DNA from: Barrientosiimonas humi
GTDB lineage: Bacteria; Actinomycetota; Actinomycetes; Actinomycetales; Dermatophilaceae
DNA: 64,000 bases
Direction of reading: 5' to 3'
Assembly: GCF_006716095.1 (NCBI RefSeq)
Contig: NZ_VFOK01000001.1
Span: 771,375 to 835,374 of the forward strand
The notes beneath the pieces were generated by a model, which searched no databases, was not told the DNA's origin, and worked only from the letters and a program-made list of their open reading frames with translations. Shown here one piece after another: positions 37,252-45,886 of the stretch. Position 1 is the stretch's first letter. Each line of letters opens with the position of its first letter. The position numbers and the translations under genes were made by a program.

Positions 37252-38508
37252 TCATCCCAGCGGGTGCGGGAACGGGCTGGGGAACGCCGTCGACGGCTCC
37301 GCCCCCGGGAATCGCTCGGCGACGGGCACGCAGGCGGCGGCCAGGTGCGGCCACCGGTGGTGCCCGTGGATCGGGACCAGGTCGGGGGAGAGCACGCGCA
37401 CGACCCGCACGCCGCACGCCGCGACGTCGAGCGTCGTCAGGTCGCGGTAGAACAGACGAATCCCGTTGCGGTGCAACGACATCACCAGCTCGTGCAACTG
37501 CCCGGCCGCGCCGGTGGCGGTGCTGCTCGCGGGTGGTTCGGCGGGCGTGCCGCGGTGGATCGGGAGGGCGTCCCAAAGGTCCGGCCGCAGCGAGTAGAAC
37601 CGGGCGTGCTCGTCGAAGGAGACCACGTCGTGCGGCTCGGGGCGAGGGCGTCCGCCCGCCGTGACTCCGACGTACGTCATTGCCTGGGCCCACTCGAGCG
37701 TCGCCTTCTCGACGGCCCCGGCCCAGGTGGCCCGGCAGGCGATGCCGGCGCCGTGCCGCGGCCGGTCGGGCAGGGGTGCCGACCCGACGACCATCGCCAC
37801 GGGGTGCGGGCTGTGCCGCGGGGTGAGGTCGAGCACCGTTGCGCCGCCGTCGATCTCGCCGACCAGCTCGGAGACGCGCGCCGGGGCCGGGGTGGTGCGC
37901 GGCCGCAGCCCGTGCAGCCAGGTGACCATCAGCGCGTCCCGCTCGACCAGCTCCTGGGTGGCGCGCAGCAGCGCCGTGGTGACTGAGGCGCCGGCGGCGA
38001 GCCCGCTGGAGGTCGCGATGGCCCCGAAGCCCGGGTCGTTGCTGACGAGCGCCGCCGGCACCCACGCCGGCCGCTGGTCGATCAGCGAGAACGTGCGGGT
38101 GAACCGGTCCTGGGCGTAGGTCGACGCGGCGGGGAAGCCGGGGTCGGCGCGCTGCTCGGGAGAGTGCAGCAGGAAGTCGTCGAACCCCAGCACCGTTGCG
38201 GTGGAAGGGATCCCCGCAGTGGAAGGGATCTCGTCGCGTGGGACGGTCAAAAGCGGGCAGTGGACGGCGGCGTAGCGCTCCAGCAGCTCGCCGACGGCGG
38301 CGCCTCGCGCAGCGTCCCGTTCCCAGCCGGCACCGCCGGCCACCGCACTCTCACCGACCGGGCGGTCCGACGCCGCGGCCTGGTGCACCGGCGGGTCGGC
38401 GGTGGTGAGGGGAGGCTCGGACAGGGTCACGCCGACCCCGGTGCGCCAGCCGATCGCCTTGTCCAGCAACGCTTCTCGTGACGGGATCCGCGCCGGTCCC
38501 GCTGTCAC
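37252..38508 (-). CDS. YcaO cyclodehydratase (SagD type), TOMM operon
   Basis: A 418-aa YcaO protein. In TOMM synthesis this ATP-using enzyme converts Cys/Ser/Thr to azolines. ATP-site segments are visible: AAVGELLERYAA (ExxER), LRATQELVERDALMVTWL and RATWAGAVEKATLEWAQAM. The C-terminus is Pro-rich, SPFPHPLG, resembling the PxPxP tail that marks azoline-forming YcaO proteins. GTG 38508 overlaps the cyclodehydratase C-protein stop (GTGA), so the two are made together, as expected for a C/D heterocyclase pair. Confidence 0.9.
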   Translation of the reverse strand: MTAGPARIPSREALLDKAIGWRTGVGVTLSEPPLTTADPPVHQAAASDRPVGESAVAGGAGWERDAARGAAVGELLERYAAVHCPLLTVPRDEIPSTAGIPSTATVLGFDDFLLHSPEQRADPGFPAASTYAQDRFTRTFSLIDQRPAWVPAALVSNDPGFGAIATSSGLAAGASVTTALLRATQELVERDALMVTWLHGLRPRTTPAPARVSELVGEIDGGATVLDLTPRHSPHPVAMVVGSAPLPDRPRHGAGIACRATWAGAVEKATLEWAQAMTYVGVTAGGRPRPEPHDVVSFDEHARFYSLRPDLWDALPIHRGTPAEPPASSTATGAAGQLHELVMSLHRNGIRLFYRDLTTLDVAACGVRVVRVLSPDLVPIHGHHRWPHLAAACVPVAERFPGAEPSTAFPSPFPHPLG

Positions 38509-39386
38509 CACGGGAGCTCGACCCGGCCGTCGGTGACCAGCTCGCTGCACGGGCACCGAGGCGTGCGCAGGCACGGGCTCGTCGTCGGGCTCGCCGTGCG
38601 CAGGTCGACGGCGGCCGTGCGGTCGACCAGCGGGAAGTCGCCCCGGGTCGCCTGCTCGAGCTGGCTCGCGACGAGCCCGGCCGCGACGCTCAGCCCGGCG
38701 GGCCGGGTCGCGCCCGGGCGGGCAGGAGGCTCGGGATCGCCCCAGCGGGCCATCACCCGGGCGGCGAGGCAGCCGGCGCAGGCGGTGTGGCCGGGAACGC
38801 AGAACGGGCCGACCGCGACCGTGTGCGCCGCGGCGAGGTCGACGACCAGGTGCAGCCGCCCGGTGCGCACCCAGGCGGCGGCAGCCTCGGCCACCTGCGC
38901 CCAGCGGGCGGTGGTGCGCACGGCCACGAGCACGTCGGCTGCGTCGGCCCCTCCGGCGGCGCCGGGTTCGTCTGTGGGGCCGGGTCCGCCGACGGCGCCG
39001 GGCTCGCCCGAACCTGCGCCGCCCGCTCCGGGTTCCGTTGTGCGCCAACCGGTCTCGCGCAACGCCGCCTCCAGGGCGGCGTCCCAGCCAGGTGCCGGTG
39101 CGCCGAGCACGACGGTCGCGACCTGGGCCTCGGCCGGCAGCTCGACGCGCGGAGCGAGCGCGCCCACGGACCGCAGCTGCTCGACCGCGAGGCGCGCCTG
39201 CGGCGACAGCTGATCGGGCAGCGGCGGGGTCGGACCCCAGCAGGCCGCGAGCTCGGTGAGCACGGTGCCCGGGGCGTCGTCGACGACCCACACCTCGTCG
39301 CTCCCGGCGGTCGCGACGAGCCGTCCGTCCTGCTCCAGCAACCGCCAGGCCGGGTCGCCCACGACCGGACGGGAGGGGCCGCTCAC
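38505..39386 (-). CDS. E1-like TOMM cyclodehydratase partner (SagC/ocin-ThiF-like)
   Basis: A 293-aa protein, first half like a peptide-recognition (RRE) winged helix, second half an E1/ThiF-like fold. The segment [21 protein letters not shown] has the FxxPGxTACxxC signature of TOMM leader-binding cyclodehydratase proteins; Cys pairs CAGC and CPC near the end could bind zinc. A Gly/Pro/Glu-rich linker around residues 120-150 is unusual and repeat-like. It starts at GTG 39386 over the stop of the Cys-rich membrane gene and overlaps YcaO. Its role would be to bind the leader and present the core to YcaO. Confidence 0.83.
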   Translation of the reverse strand: MSGPSRPVVGDPAWRLLEQDGRLVATAGSDEVWVVDDAPGTVLTELAACWGPTPPLPDQLSPQARLAVEQLRSVGALAPRVELPAEAQVATVVLGAPAPGWDAALEAALRETGWRTTEPGAGGAGSGEPGAVGGPGPTDEPGAAGGADAADVLVAVRTTARWAQVAEAAAAWVRTGRLHLVVDLAAAHTVAVGPFCVPGHTACAGCLAARVMARWGDPEPPARPGATRPAGLSVAAGLVASQLEQATRGDFPLVDRTAAVDLRTASPTTSPCLRTPRCPCSELVTDGRVELPW

Positions 39387-40069
39387 GGGGTCCCCGCCGG
39401 CCCGCCCGTCGCGCCCGGACCGCTCGGTCCGTTCGGCCCGTTCGGTCCGTCAGGCTCGCGCACCGGGCTCGGCCCGCCCGGACCCCCGGCCCCATCCGGC
39501 GGCACCCGGGGCGAACGGTCCCAGGACAGCAGCCAGCCCAGCGTGACCATGGTGACGAAGCAGGCCGCGGCGGCGAGGACGTACCTGCCCGTGCCGGTCG
39601 CCTCGTCGGAGTCGAACAGCGGCCCGCTCAGGTTCAGCTCGACGACGGCGACCAGCGCGGCCAGCACGAGCAGCAGGATCGCCACGCCCACCGCGCGCGG
39701 CCGGGCGCGGCACAGGCGCAGTCCCGCGGCGAGGCAGCCCACCCAGACCGCACCGCCGAGGAGCAGGGCGATCCGTCCCGCGACGGTCAGGACGTCGGAG
39801 AGCAGCTCTTGCGCGGTGATCGCGACGAGCGCGCCGAGCAGCGGCGCCAGCGCTACCAGCCCGAGGCCCCACGGGCGCCCAGCCCGCGTCGGTGCGGGCC
39901 TGGCCGGGTCGGGGCTCAGCCGGGCGACCGCGAGCGGCACCGCCACCGTGAAGCCGACCGCGGTGCCGACGCAGCAGCAGCAACAGCTGCAGCAGGTCGG
40001 GGTGGCGACGCCGTGGGTGACGCCAGGTCGGAACTGGTCGGGTGCCCGGGTGATCGCCACCTGCGTCAT
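39383..40069 (-). CDS. Cys-rich five-helix membrane protein, candidate TOMM precursor
   Basis: A 228-aa protein of no recognised family. Residues 1-25 are hydrophilic and leader-like ([13 protein letters not shown]..., ending VATPT). Residues 26-33 are CCSCCCCC, then about five transmembrane helices follow (roughly residues 34-50, 68-86, 95-115, 124-143 and 160-180), ending in a Pro/Gly/Asn-rich tail. Poly-Cys/Ser tracts resemble cores of streptolysin S-like precursors. It is the first gene of the operon with the cyclodehydratase, YcaO and SagB enzymes, so the tract is the probable substrate. The ATG at 40069 has no visible Shine-Dalgarno. Membrane fusion of a TOMM core is inference. Confidence 0.75.
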   Translation of the reverse strand: MTQVAITRAPDQFRPGVTHGVATPTCCSCCCCCVGTAVGFTVAVPLAVARLSPDPARPAPTRAGRPWGLGLVALAPLLGALVAITAQELLSDVLTVAGRIALLLGGAVWVGCLAAGLRLCRARPRAVGVAILLLVLAALVAVVELNLSGPLFDSDEATGTGRYVLAAAACFVTMVTLGWLLSWDRSPRVPPDGAGGPGGPSPVREPDGPNGPNGPSGPGATGGPAGTP

Positions 40070-40243
40070 CGTAGGGAGGCGCGGGCCAGGCCCAGGGCGA
40101 CTTGCGCCAACCTGGCGATTAGGCCCGGACTGACGGGCGCTGCTAGCCTGTGGGGTGCCGTGAACCGGCCGCGGATCCAGAGCGCCCTGGTGAACATGCC
40201 CAGGAGCACCGCGCAACGACCATCAGGATGGAGTCGCCCCCGT

Positions 40244-40513
40244 ATGCCTCTCGACACTGCCACCAAGCAGAAGATCATGACCGAGTACGCCACCCACGAG
40301 GGCGACACCGGCTCGCCCGAGGTGCAGATCGCGATGCTGACGCAGCGCATCAAGGACCTCACCGAGCACTCGCGGCAGCACCCGCACGACCACCACAGCC
40401 GTCGCGGCCTGCTGCTCCTGGTCGGCCAGCGCAAGCGGATGCTGCGCTACCTGGAGTCCGTGGACATCGAGCGCTACCGCGCGCTGATCAAGCGGCTCGG
40501 TCTGCGGCGATAA
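40244..40513 (+). CDS. rpsO: 30S ribosomal protein S15
   Basis: Primary binder of 16S rRNA in the 30S platform. The 89-aa protein has the exact family length and segments ([58 protein letters not shown]). It is divergent from the TOMM operon; TAGCCT near 40145 is a candidate -10. pnp follows, the standard rpsO-pnp order. Confidence 0.98.
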   Translation: MPLDTATKQKIMTEYATHEGDTGSPEVQIAMLTQRIKDLTEHSRQHPHDHHSRRGLLLLVGQRKRMLRYLESVDIERYRALIKRLGLRR

Positions 40514-40526
40514 GACTTGCGACCAT

Positions 40527-40560
40527 CGAGGCGGTCACCTCATCGGAGGTGACCGCCTCG
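40527..40560 (+). terminator. Perfect 15-bp hairpin between rpsO and pnp
   Basis: CGAGGCGGTCACCTC (40527-40541), loop ATCG, and its perfect complement 40546-40560. No U-tract follows. In other bacteria the same site combines partial termination with RNase III processing and PNPase autocontrol, so it may be a processing stem rather than a pure terminator. Confidence 0.8.
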
Positions 40561-40659
40561 TGGCGTAGGAGGGGTGCGCCAGGCGTACCCCGCCAGAAGA
40601 AACCGCGCACGGGCAACGACGATCCGGGCGCGACAGATGAGACAGAACAGGAGGGCCCG

Positions 40660-43215
40660 ATGGAGGGTCCAGAGATCACTTTCGCCGAAGCCGTCATCGA
40701 CAACGGCAGCTTCGGCAAGCGCACCGTCCGCTTCGAGACGGGCCGGCTGGCCAAGCAGGCCGCCGGCGCTGTCGTCTGCTACCTCGACGACGACACGACG
40801 CTGCTGTCCACCACGGCCGCGGGCAAGTCGCCCAAGGACCACTTCGACTTCTTCCCGCTGACGGTGGACGTCGAGGAGCGGATGTACGCCGCGGGCAAGA
40901 TCCCCGGCAGCTTCTTCCGTCGCGAGGGTCGCCCCTCGACCGACGCGATCCTCACCTGCCGACTGATCGACCGTCCGCTGCGCCCGGCCTTCGTCAAGGG
41001 GCTGCGCAACGAGGTCCAGGTCGTCATCACGGTGCTGTCGCTCAACCCCGACCACCAGTACGACGTGCTCGCCATCAACGGCGCGTCGGCCTCGACCCAG
41101 ATCTCGGGCCTGCCGTTCAGCGGCCCGATCGGCGCCACCCGCATGTCGCTGATCGACGGTCAGTGGGTCGCGTTCCCCAACTTCTCCGACATCGAGCGCT
41201 CGACGTTCGACATGGTCGTCGCCGGCCGCATCGTGGGTGACGACGTCGCCATCATGATGGTCGAGGCGGAGTCGACCGAGTCCACCTGGGACCTGGTGAC
41301 CAACCAGGGCAAGCAGGCGCCGACCGAGGAGGTCGTCGCCCAGGGGCTCGAGGAGTCCAAGAAGTTCATCCGGGTGCTCTGCGAGGCGCAGCAGGAGCTC
41401 GCCGGGCAGGCCGCCAAGGAGGTCCAGGAGTTCCCGCTGTTCCTCGACTACGAGGACGACGCCTACCAGGCGGTCGAGCAGGCCTCCGAGGGCAAGCTGC
41501 GCGAGCTGCTGTCGATCGCCGACAAGCAGGACCGCGAGAGCCAGCTCGACGCGTACAAGGACGAGCTCAAGGCCGACCTGGCCGGCGAGGGCACCTCGTT
41601 CGAGGGTCGCGAGAAGGAGATCTCGGCGGCCTACCGCGCGGTGCAGAAGAAGCTCGTGCGTGAGCGGATCCTGCGCGAGCAGGTGCGCATCGACGGCCGC
41701 GGCCCCAAGGACATCCGGGCGCTGTCGGCCGAGGTCGAGGTGCTCCCGCGGGTGCACGGCTCGGCGATCTTCGAGCGCGGCGAGACCCAGATCCTCGGCG
41801 TGACCACGCTGAACATGCTCCGCATGGAGCAGCAGCTCGACACGCTGTCGCCGGTCACCCGCAAGCGCTACATGCACAACTACAACTTCCCGCCCTACTC
41901 CACCGGTGAGACCGGTCGGGTCGGGTCGCCGAAGCGGCGCGAGGTCGGTCACGGGGCGCTCGCCGAGCGCGCGCTCGTGCCGGTGCTGCCGACGCGCGAG
42001 GAGTTCCCGTACGCCATCCGCCAGGTCTCCGAGGCGCTCAGCTCCAACGGGTCGACCTCGATGGGTTCGGTCTGCGCCTCGACCCTGTCGCTGCTCAACG
42101 CCGGTGTGCCGCTGCGCGCGCCGGTCGCCGGCATCGCGATGGGTCTGGTGTCCGCCGAGATCGACGGTGCGACGCAGTACCTCGCGCTCACCGACATCCT
42201 CGGTGCCGAGGACGCGTTCGGCGACATGGACTTCAAGGTCGCCGGCACCCGCGAGTTCGTCACGGCGATCCAGCTCGACACCAAGCTCGACGGCATCCCC
42301 GCCACCGAGCTGGCGACGGCGCTGACCCAGGCCCACGACGCGCGGATGCACATCCTCGACGTCATGAACGAGGCCATCGACGCGCCCGACGAGATGAGCC
42401 CGTACGCCCCGCGCGTCATCGCGGTGAAGGTGCCGGTCGACAAGATCGGCGAGGTCATCGGCCCCAAGGGCAAGATGATCAACCAGATCCAGGAGGACAC
42501 CGGCGCCGACATCTCGATCGAGGACGACGGCACCGTCTACATCGGCGCCACCGACGGCCCGTCGGCCGAGGCCGCGCGTGCGGCGATCAACGCGATCGCC
42601 AACCCGCAGATGCCCGAGGTCGGCGAGCGCTTCCTCGGCACCGTGGTGAAGACGACGACCTTCGGGGCGTTCGTCTCGCTGCTGCCGGGCAAGGACGGCC
42701 TGCTGCACATCTCCGAGGTGCGCAAGCTGGTCGGTGGCAAGCGGATCGACGCGGTCGAGGACGTCCTCGGCGTCGGCCAGAAGGTCCAGGTCGAGCTCAA
42801 GGAGATCGACCCCCGCGGCAAGCTCTCGCTCGCCGTGGTGCAGGACGAGTCGGCCGCGCAGGGTGAGGGCGACGCCGCCGCTCCCGCGCAGGACCAGGCC
42901 CCGGCCGGGGACGCGCAGGAGTCCGGCGAGTCCGACGACTCCGACGGCTCCGGGGCGTCGGCTGACTCCGGCGAGTCCGGCGAGTCCGGCGACAAGCCGC
43001 GCCGCGAGCGCTCGCGCGACGACGAGGGCGGCGAGCGTCCGCGCCGTCGTCGCCGCGGTGGCCGTGGCCGTGGCCGCGGTGAGGGCAACGGCGAAGGCAA
43101 CGTCTCCGCCGACGACTCCGCGGACGACAGCGACCGCCCGGCGGTCAGCTCCGACGACGTCGAGCCCGGCTCCGAGCCGGCCAACGTCGGCGGCGCCTCG
43201 TCCGAGGACGCCTGA
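40660..43215 (+). CDS. pnp: Polyribonucleotide nucleotidyltransferase (PNPase)
   Basis: Phosphorolytic 3'-5' RNA exonuclease; in some actinobacteria it also makes 3' tails. The 851-aa protein has two RNase PH-like domains, an all-helical linker, a KH domain ([19 protein letters not shown]) and an S1 domain ([23 protein letters not shown]). AGGAGG lies just before the ATG at 40660. The last about 120 residues are unusual: an acidic Ser/Asp/Gly/Glu stretch ([12 protein letters not shown]), then a basic [13 protein letters not shown] block, then a second acidic tail, resembling RNase E-type RNA/protein-binding tails. Confidence 0.96.
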   Translation: MEGPEITFAEAVIDNGSFGKRTVRFETGRLAKQAAGAVVCYLDDDTTLLSTTAAGKSPKDHFDFFPLTVDVEERMYAAGKIPGSFFRREGRPSTDAILTCRLIDRPLRPAFVKGLRNEVQVVITVLSLNPDHQYDVLAINGASASTQISGLPFSGPIGATRMSLIDGQWVAFPNFSDIERSTFDMVVAGRIVGDDVAIMMVEAESTESTWDLVTNQGKQAPTEEVVAQGLEESKKFIRVLCEAQQELAGQAAKEVQEFPLFLDYEDDAYQAVEQASEGKLRELLSIADKQDRESQLDAYKDELKADLAGEGTSFEGREKEISAAYRAVQKKLVRERILREQVRIDGRGPKDIRALSAEVEVLPRVHGSAIFERGETQILGVTTLNMLRMEQQLDTLSPVTRKRYMHNYNFPPYSTGETGRVGSPKRREVGHGALAERALVPVLPTREEFPYAIRQVSEALSSNGSTSMGSVCASTLSLLNAGVPLRAPVAGIAMGLVSAEIDGATQYLALTDILGAEDAFGDMDFKVAGTREFVTAIQLDTKLDGIPATELATALTQAHDARMHILDVMNEAIDAPDEMSPYAPRVIAVKVPVDKIGEVIGPKGKMINQIQEDTGADISIEDDGTVYIGATDGPSAEAARAAINAIANPQMPEVGERFLGTVVKTTTFGAFVSLLPGKDGLLHISEVRKLVGGKRIDAVEDVLGVGQKVQVELKEIDPRGKLSLAVVQDESAAQGEGDAAAPAQDQAPAGDAQESGESDDSDGSGASADSGESGESGDKPRRERSRDDEGGERPRRRRRGGRGRGRGEGNGEGNVSADDSADDSDRPAVSSDDVEPGSEPANVGGASSEDA

Positions 43216-43238
43216 GCCACCGGCACAGCGCACACCGG

Positions 43239-43272
43239 CGACCCGGTCCTTCCTTCGGGAGGGGCCGGGTCG
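43239..43272 (+). terminator. pnp terminator hairpin
   Basis: CGACCCGGTCCTTCC, loop TTC, then GGGAGGGGCCGGGTCG form a long GC stem with G-U pairs, 24 nt after the pnp stop. Confidence 0.75.
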
Positions 43273-43301
43273 TCGGCGTTCTCGGGGCGGGCGTGATCGG
43301 T

Positions 43302-43467
43302 CACGGTTCGGCGGTGGTCCGGCGGAGGGTGCGCTGGGGCGCACGGTTCGGCGGTGGTCCGCGAGGGCGTACGGCGTCGGGGGGCTTGTTCACGGTGCGG
43401 CGGTGGTCCGGCGGAGGGTGCGCTGGGGCGCACGGTTCGGCGGTGGTCCGCGAGGGCGTACGGCGTG
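43302..43467. repeat. 89-bp tandem duplication
   Basis: CACGGT(T/G)CGGCGGTGGTCC starts at 43302 and again at 43391. Each unit continues with GGCGGAGGGTGCGCTGG, a second GCGGTGGTCCGCGAGG and GCGTACGGCG. The AGGGTGCGCTG core and CGGCGG/CCGCCG motifs are shared with the repeat cluster at 53.8-54.1 kb. Confidence 0.85.
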
Positions 43468-43564
43468 ACATTCGGCGAATTCGTGCCTGTGGACAACGTT
43501 TTCGACCCCTTCGGGCGTGCCACGGTGAAGCTGCGTCACCCCGTCACCGACCCGAGGAGTCACC

Positions 43565-44635
43565 GTGCCCCGCGCCGTACGCCTGCTGTCCGTCCCCCTC
43601 GTCCTCACCCTGGCCGCGTGCTCGGCCGGCGGGGGAGACCCGACCGCGCCCGCCGAGAGCTCGACCACCGTCGCGACGACGACGACGCCGGCCGGGCCAG
43701 GGCTGACCGTCCCGCAGGCGGCGGCGATGATGCGCGACTACGACGCGCGCAACAACCCCGCGATCGCGGCTGCGGGCGCGCCGAGGTTCGACGAGCGGCC
43801 GTGGGCGCGGGCCGACGTGGGTCCGGTGCTGGAGCAGGACGTGTTCCTCACCCGGGTGAGCCGGGCCGACCCGCCGAAGTCGGCCGAGGACGACCGCGCC
43901 CTCACCAGCCGCGCCACGGCCGTGGTCGGCGCAGCCCGGCACCGGTCGGGCACGGTCGCGGTGATCGACTCGCCGGTGCAGGAGCAGGCCGGCACCTCGT
44001 CCGCGTCCGGCTCGTCGACCACCTCCCCGTCCACCACCTCCCCGTCCGGTGACCAGGCGTCGCGCACCGTGCTGCGGGTGATGCGCCGCGAGGGCACCGG
44101 CCCGTGGAAGCAGTGGGGCGCCGTCGACGCCCCGCGCGGCGCGCTCCCCGCACCGCTGCCGGCGACGACCGACCCCACGCCGACGCCGGCCCAGGTGCGG
44201 GCGAGCCAGACGCTGGTGCCGCAGGTCGTCGGCAGCCTCCGCGAGGAGAAGGGCGCACCGTTCGCCCAGGCGAGCCCGACGCGCGACTTCCTCGAGGGGC
44301 TCTGGCCCGGGAAGCCGAACCCGTCGATCAAGCGCACGCTGCAGTGCGAGCCGTACGCCACCCGCGGCTCCTCGGACGTCGCCGACGCCCTGCTGGTGCT
44401 GCGGGCCCAGCGCGCGACGCTGAACGTGGTGAGCCTGCGCTGCCGGGTCGACTGGCTCGCCGGTGAGGGCCGGGCGATCTTCTTCTCCAAGGGCTTCGCG
44501 CAGGTCAACCGGGTGTCGACCGAGGGCAGCCAGCAGGCGACCCTGTCGCTGGTGGTGACCGCGGTGGTGCAGCAGCCCGACGGCGGACGCCCGCAGCTGC
44601 TGGGCCTCGGCGGGGGATACGTCGTGCCCGACTGA
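43565..44635 (+). CDS. Hypothetical lipoprotein
   Basis: A 356-aa exported protein of unknown function. The signal peptide ends in a lipobox LTLAAC (Cys19), followed by a Gly/Ser/Thr-rich spacer (SSTTVATTTTPAGPG), so it should be anchored to the outer face of the membrane. A second low-complexity Ser/Thr segment (SASGSSTTSPSTTSPSG) lies at about residues 145-165. The fold downstream is not recognised. Isolated Cys residues in TLQCEPY and SLRCRVDW may form a disulfide. It has a good ribosome site and no clear partner genes. Confidence 0.8.
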   Translation: MPRAVRLLSVPLVLTLAACSAGGGDPTAPAESSTTVATTTTPAGPGLTVPQAAAMMRDYDARNNPAIAAAGAPRFDERPWARADVGPVLEQDVFLTRVSRADPPKSAEDDRALTSRATAVVGAARHRSGTVAVIDSPVQEQAGTSSASGSSTTSPSTTSPSGDQASRTVLRVMRREGTGPWKQWGAVDAPRGALPAPLPATTDPTPTPAQVRASQTLVPQVVGSLREEKGAPFAQASPTRDFLEGLWPGKPNPSIKRTLQCEPYATRGSSDVADALLVLRAQRATLNVVSLRCRVDWLAGEGRAIFFSKGFAQVNRVSTEGSQQATLSLVVTAVVQQPDGGRPQLLGLGGGYVVPD

Positions 44636-44734
44636 GCCGCGAGCCGCCCGCACGAGGCGTGACCTCGGTCGCAGCGCAGCGCGTCGCCGGAGTGCCTTCA
44701 GCCGGTTCGGAGGCGCGGGCGGCAAACTGTTGCG

Positions 44735-45724
44735 GTGACTCTCGTCGACCGCGTGGACGGCTTCCAGCGCAGGCATCCCGTCGTGGGGTTCCCGCTCGGT
44801 GTGGTCTACAAGTTCCTCGACGACCAGGGCGCCTACCTCGCCGCGCTCATCACCTACTACGGCCTGCTGTCGATCTTCCCGCTGCTGCTGCTCATGACCT
44901 CGATCCTGGGCTTCCTGGTGCAGGACAACGCGGTGCTGCGCGAGTCGCTCATCAACGGCGTGCTGGCCCAGGTGCCGGTCATCGGTGATGAGCTGCAGAG
45001 CCCGAGCGGTCTGCAGGGCAACCTCGTCGCGGTCATCGTCGGTTCGCTGACCGCGGCCTACGGTGGTCTCGGGGTGGCGCAGGCGCTGCAGCACGCGATG
45101 AACACCGTGTGGGCCGTGCCGCGCCACCGCCGCCCCAACCCGATCCTGGCCCGCGCCAAGAGCGCCGGCATCCTGGCCTTCCTCGGCATCTCGCTGATCG
45201 CCGCCGGCGTGATCCCGCGCGTGTTCGACTGGCTGGCCGGCCCGCCGTGGACGATCCTCAACACCGTGCTCGCCGTGCTCATCTTCTGGGTCGTGCTGCA
45301 CGTGTCGACCCACCGCAGCCACGGCTGGTTGTCGCTGCTGCCGGGGGCGATCATCGTCGGCATCGTGTGGCAGCTGCTCGAGACTCTCGGTGCTGCCGTG
45401 GTCACCAGCATCATCGCCCGCAGCAGCGGGTCCTACGGCGTGTTCGCGGTGGTCATCGGTCTGATCGCCTGGATCTACCTGCTGGCCGTCACCGTGGTGA
45501 TGGCGGCCGAGCTGAACGTCGTACGCGCTCGCCACCTCTACCCACGGGCGCTGCTCACCCCGTTCACCGACGACGTCGACCTGACCCGCGCCGACCACGA
45601 GGCGTACAGCCACCTGGTCGAGATGAACCGGCTCAAGGGCTATCAGCACGTGAGCGTGACGTTCGACAAGAACGAGGACGGCGTGCCCGACGAGCCGTGG
45701 GAGGACCGGCAGCCACCGGCCTGA
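44735..45724 (+). CDS. YihY/virulence factor BrkB family membrane protein
   Basis: A 329-aa polytopic protein of the YihY/BrkB family, once annotated as ribonuclease BN, with uncertain physiological role. It shows the ALITYYGLLSIFPLLLLMTSILGF start and six hydrophobic segments, YGGLGVAQALQHAMNTVWAVP, and the typical FAVVIGLIAWIYLLAVTVVMAAELN. The C-terminus is charged and cytoplasmic. The GTG start at 44735 matches the family beginning. It stands as a single gene. Confidence 0.9.
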   Translation: MTLVDRVDGFQRRHPVVGFPLGVVYKFLDDQGAYLAALITYYGLLSIFPLLLLMTSILGFLVQDNAVLRESLINGVLAQVPVIGDELQSPSGLQGNLVAVIVGSLTAAYGGLGVAQALQHAMNTVWAVPRHRRPNPILARAKSAGILAFLGISLIAAGVIPRVFDWLAGPPWTILNTVLAVLIFWVVLHVSTHRSHGWLSLLPGAIIVGIVWQLLETLGAAVVTSIIARSSGSYGVFAVVIGLIAWIYLLAVTVVMAAELNVVRARHLYPRALLTPFTDDVDLTRADHEAYSHLVEMNRLKGYQHVSVTFDKNEDGVPDEPWEDRQPPA

Positions 45725-45886
45725 CGCCGGCCTGACGCCGGCCCGGCGCCGGGCTGATCCGGGCGCGGCCGGAGCGGCCCGCACAGCGTGCGCTCGGGGA
45801 ACCACCAGGAAGCGGTCCGCGGGAGGTCATAGGCTGTCTCGTCGGGCACTCCCCGGTGCCCGCCGTCGTACGAAGGAGACCGTGCC

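Larger units (their letters stand above)
43216..43564. other. Gap after pnp: terminator, tandem repeat and lipoprotein leader
   Basis: No gene is seen in these 349 bp. It holds a terminator (43239-43272), a tandem 89-bp repeat (43302-43467) and the upstream region of the lipoprotein gene. GAGGAG at 43554-43559 is its ribosome site. Confidence 0.75.

Noticed and set aside
40540..43344. 934-codon frame antisense to pnp
   Set aside because: Mirror of pnp codon usage; pnp has all domain motifs.
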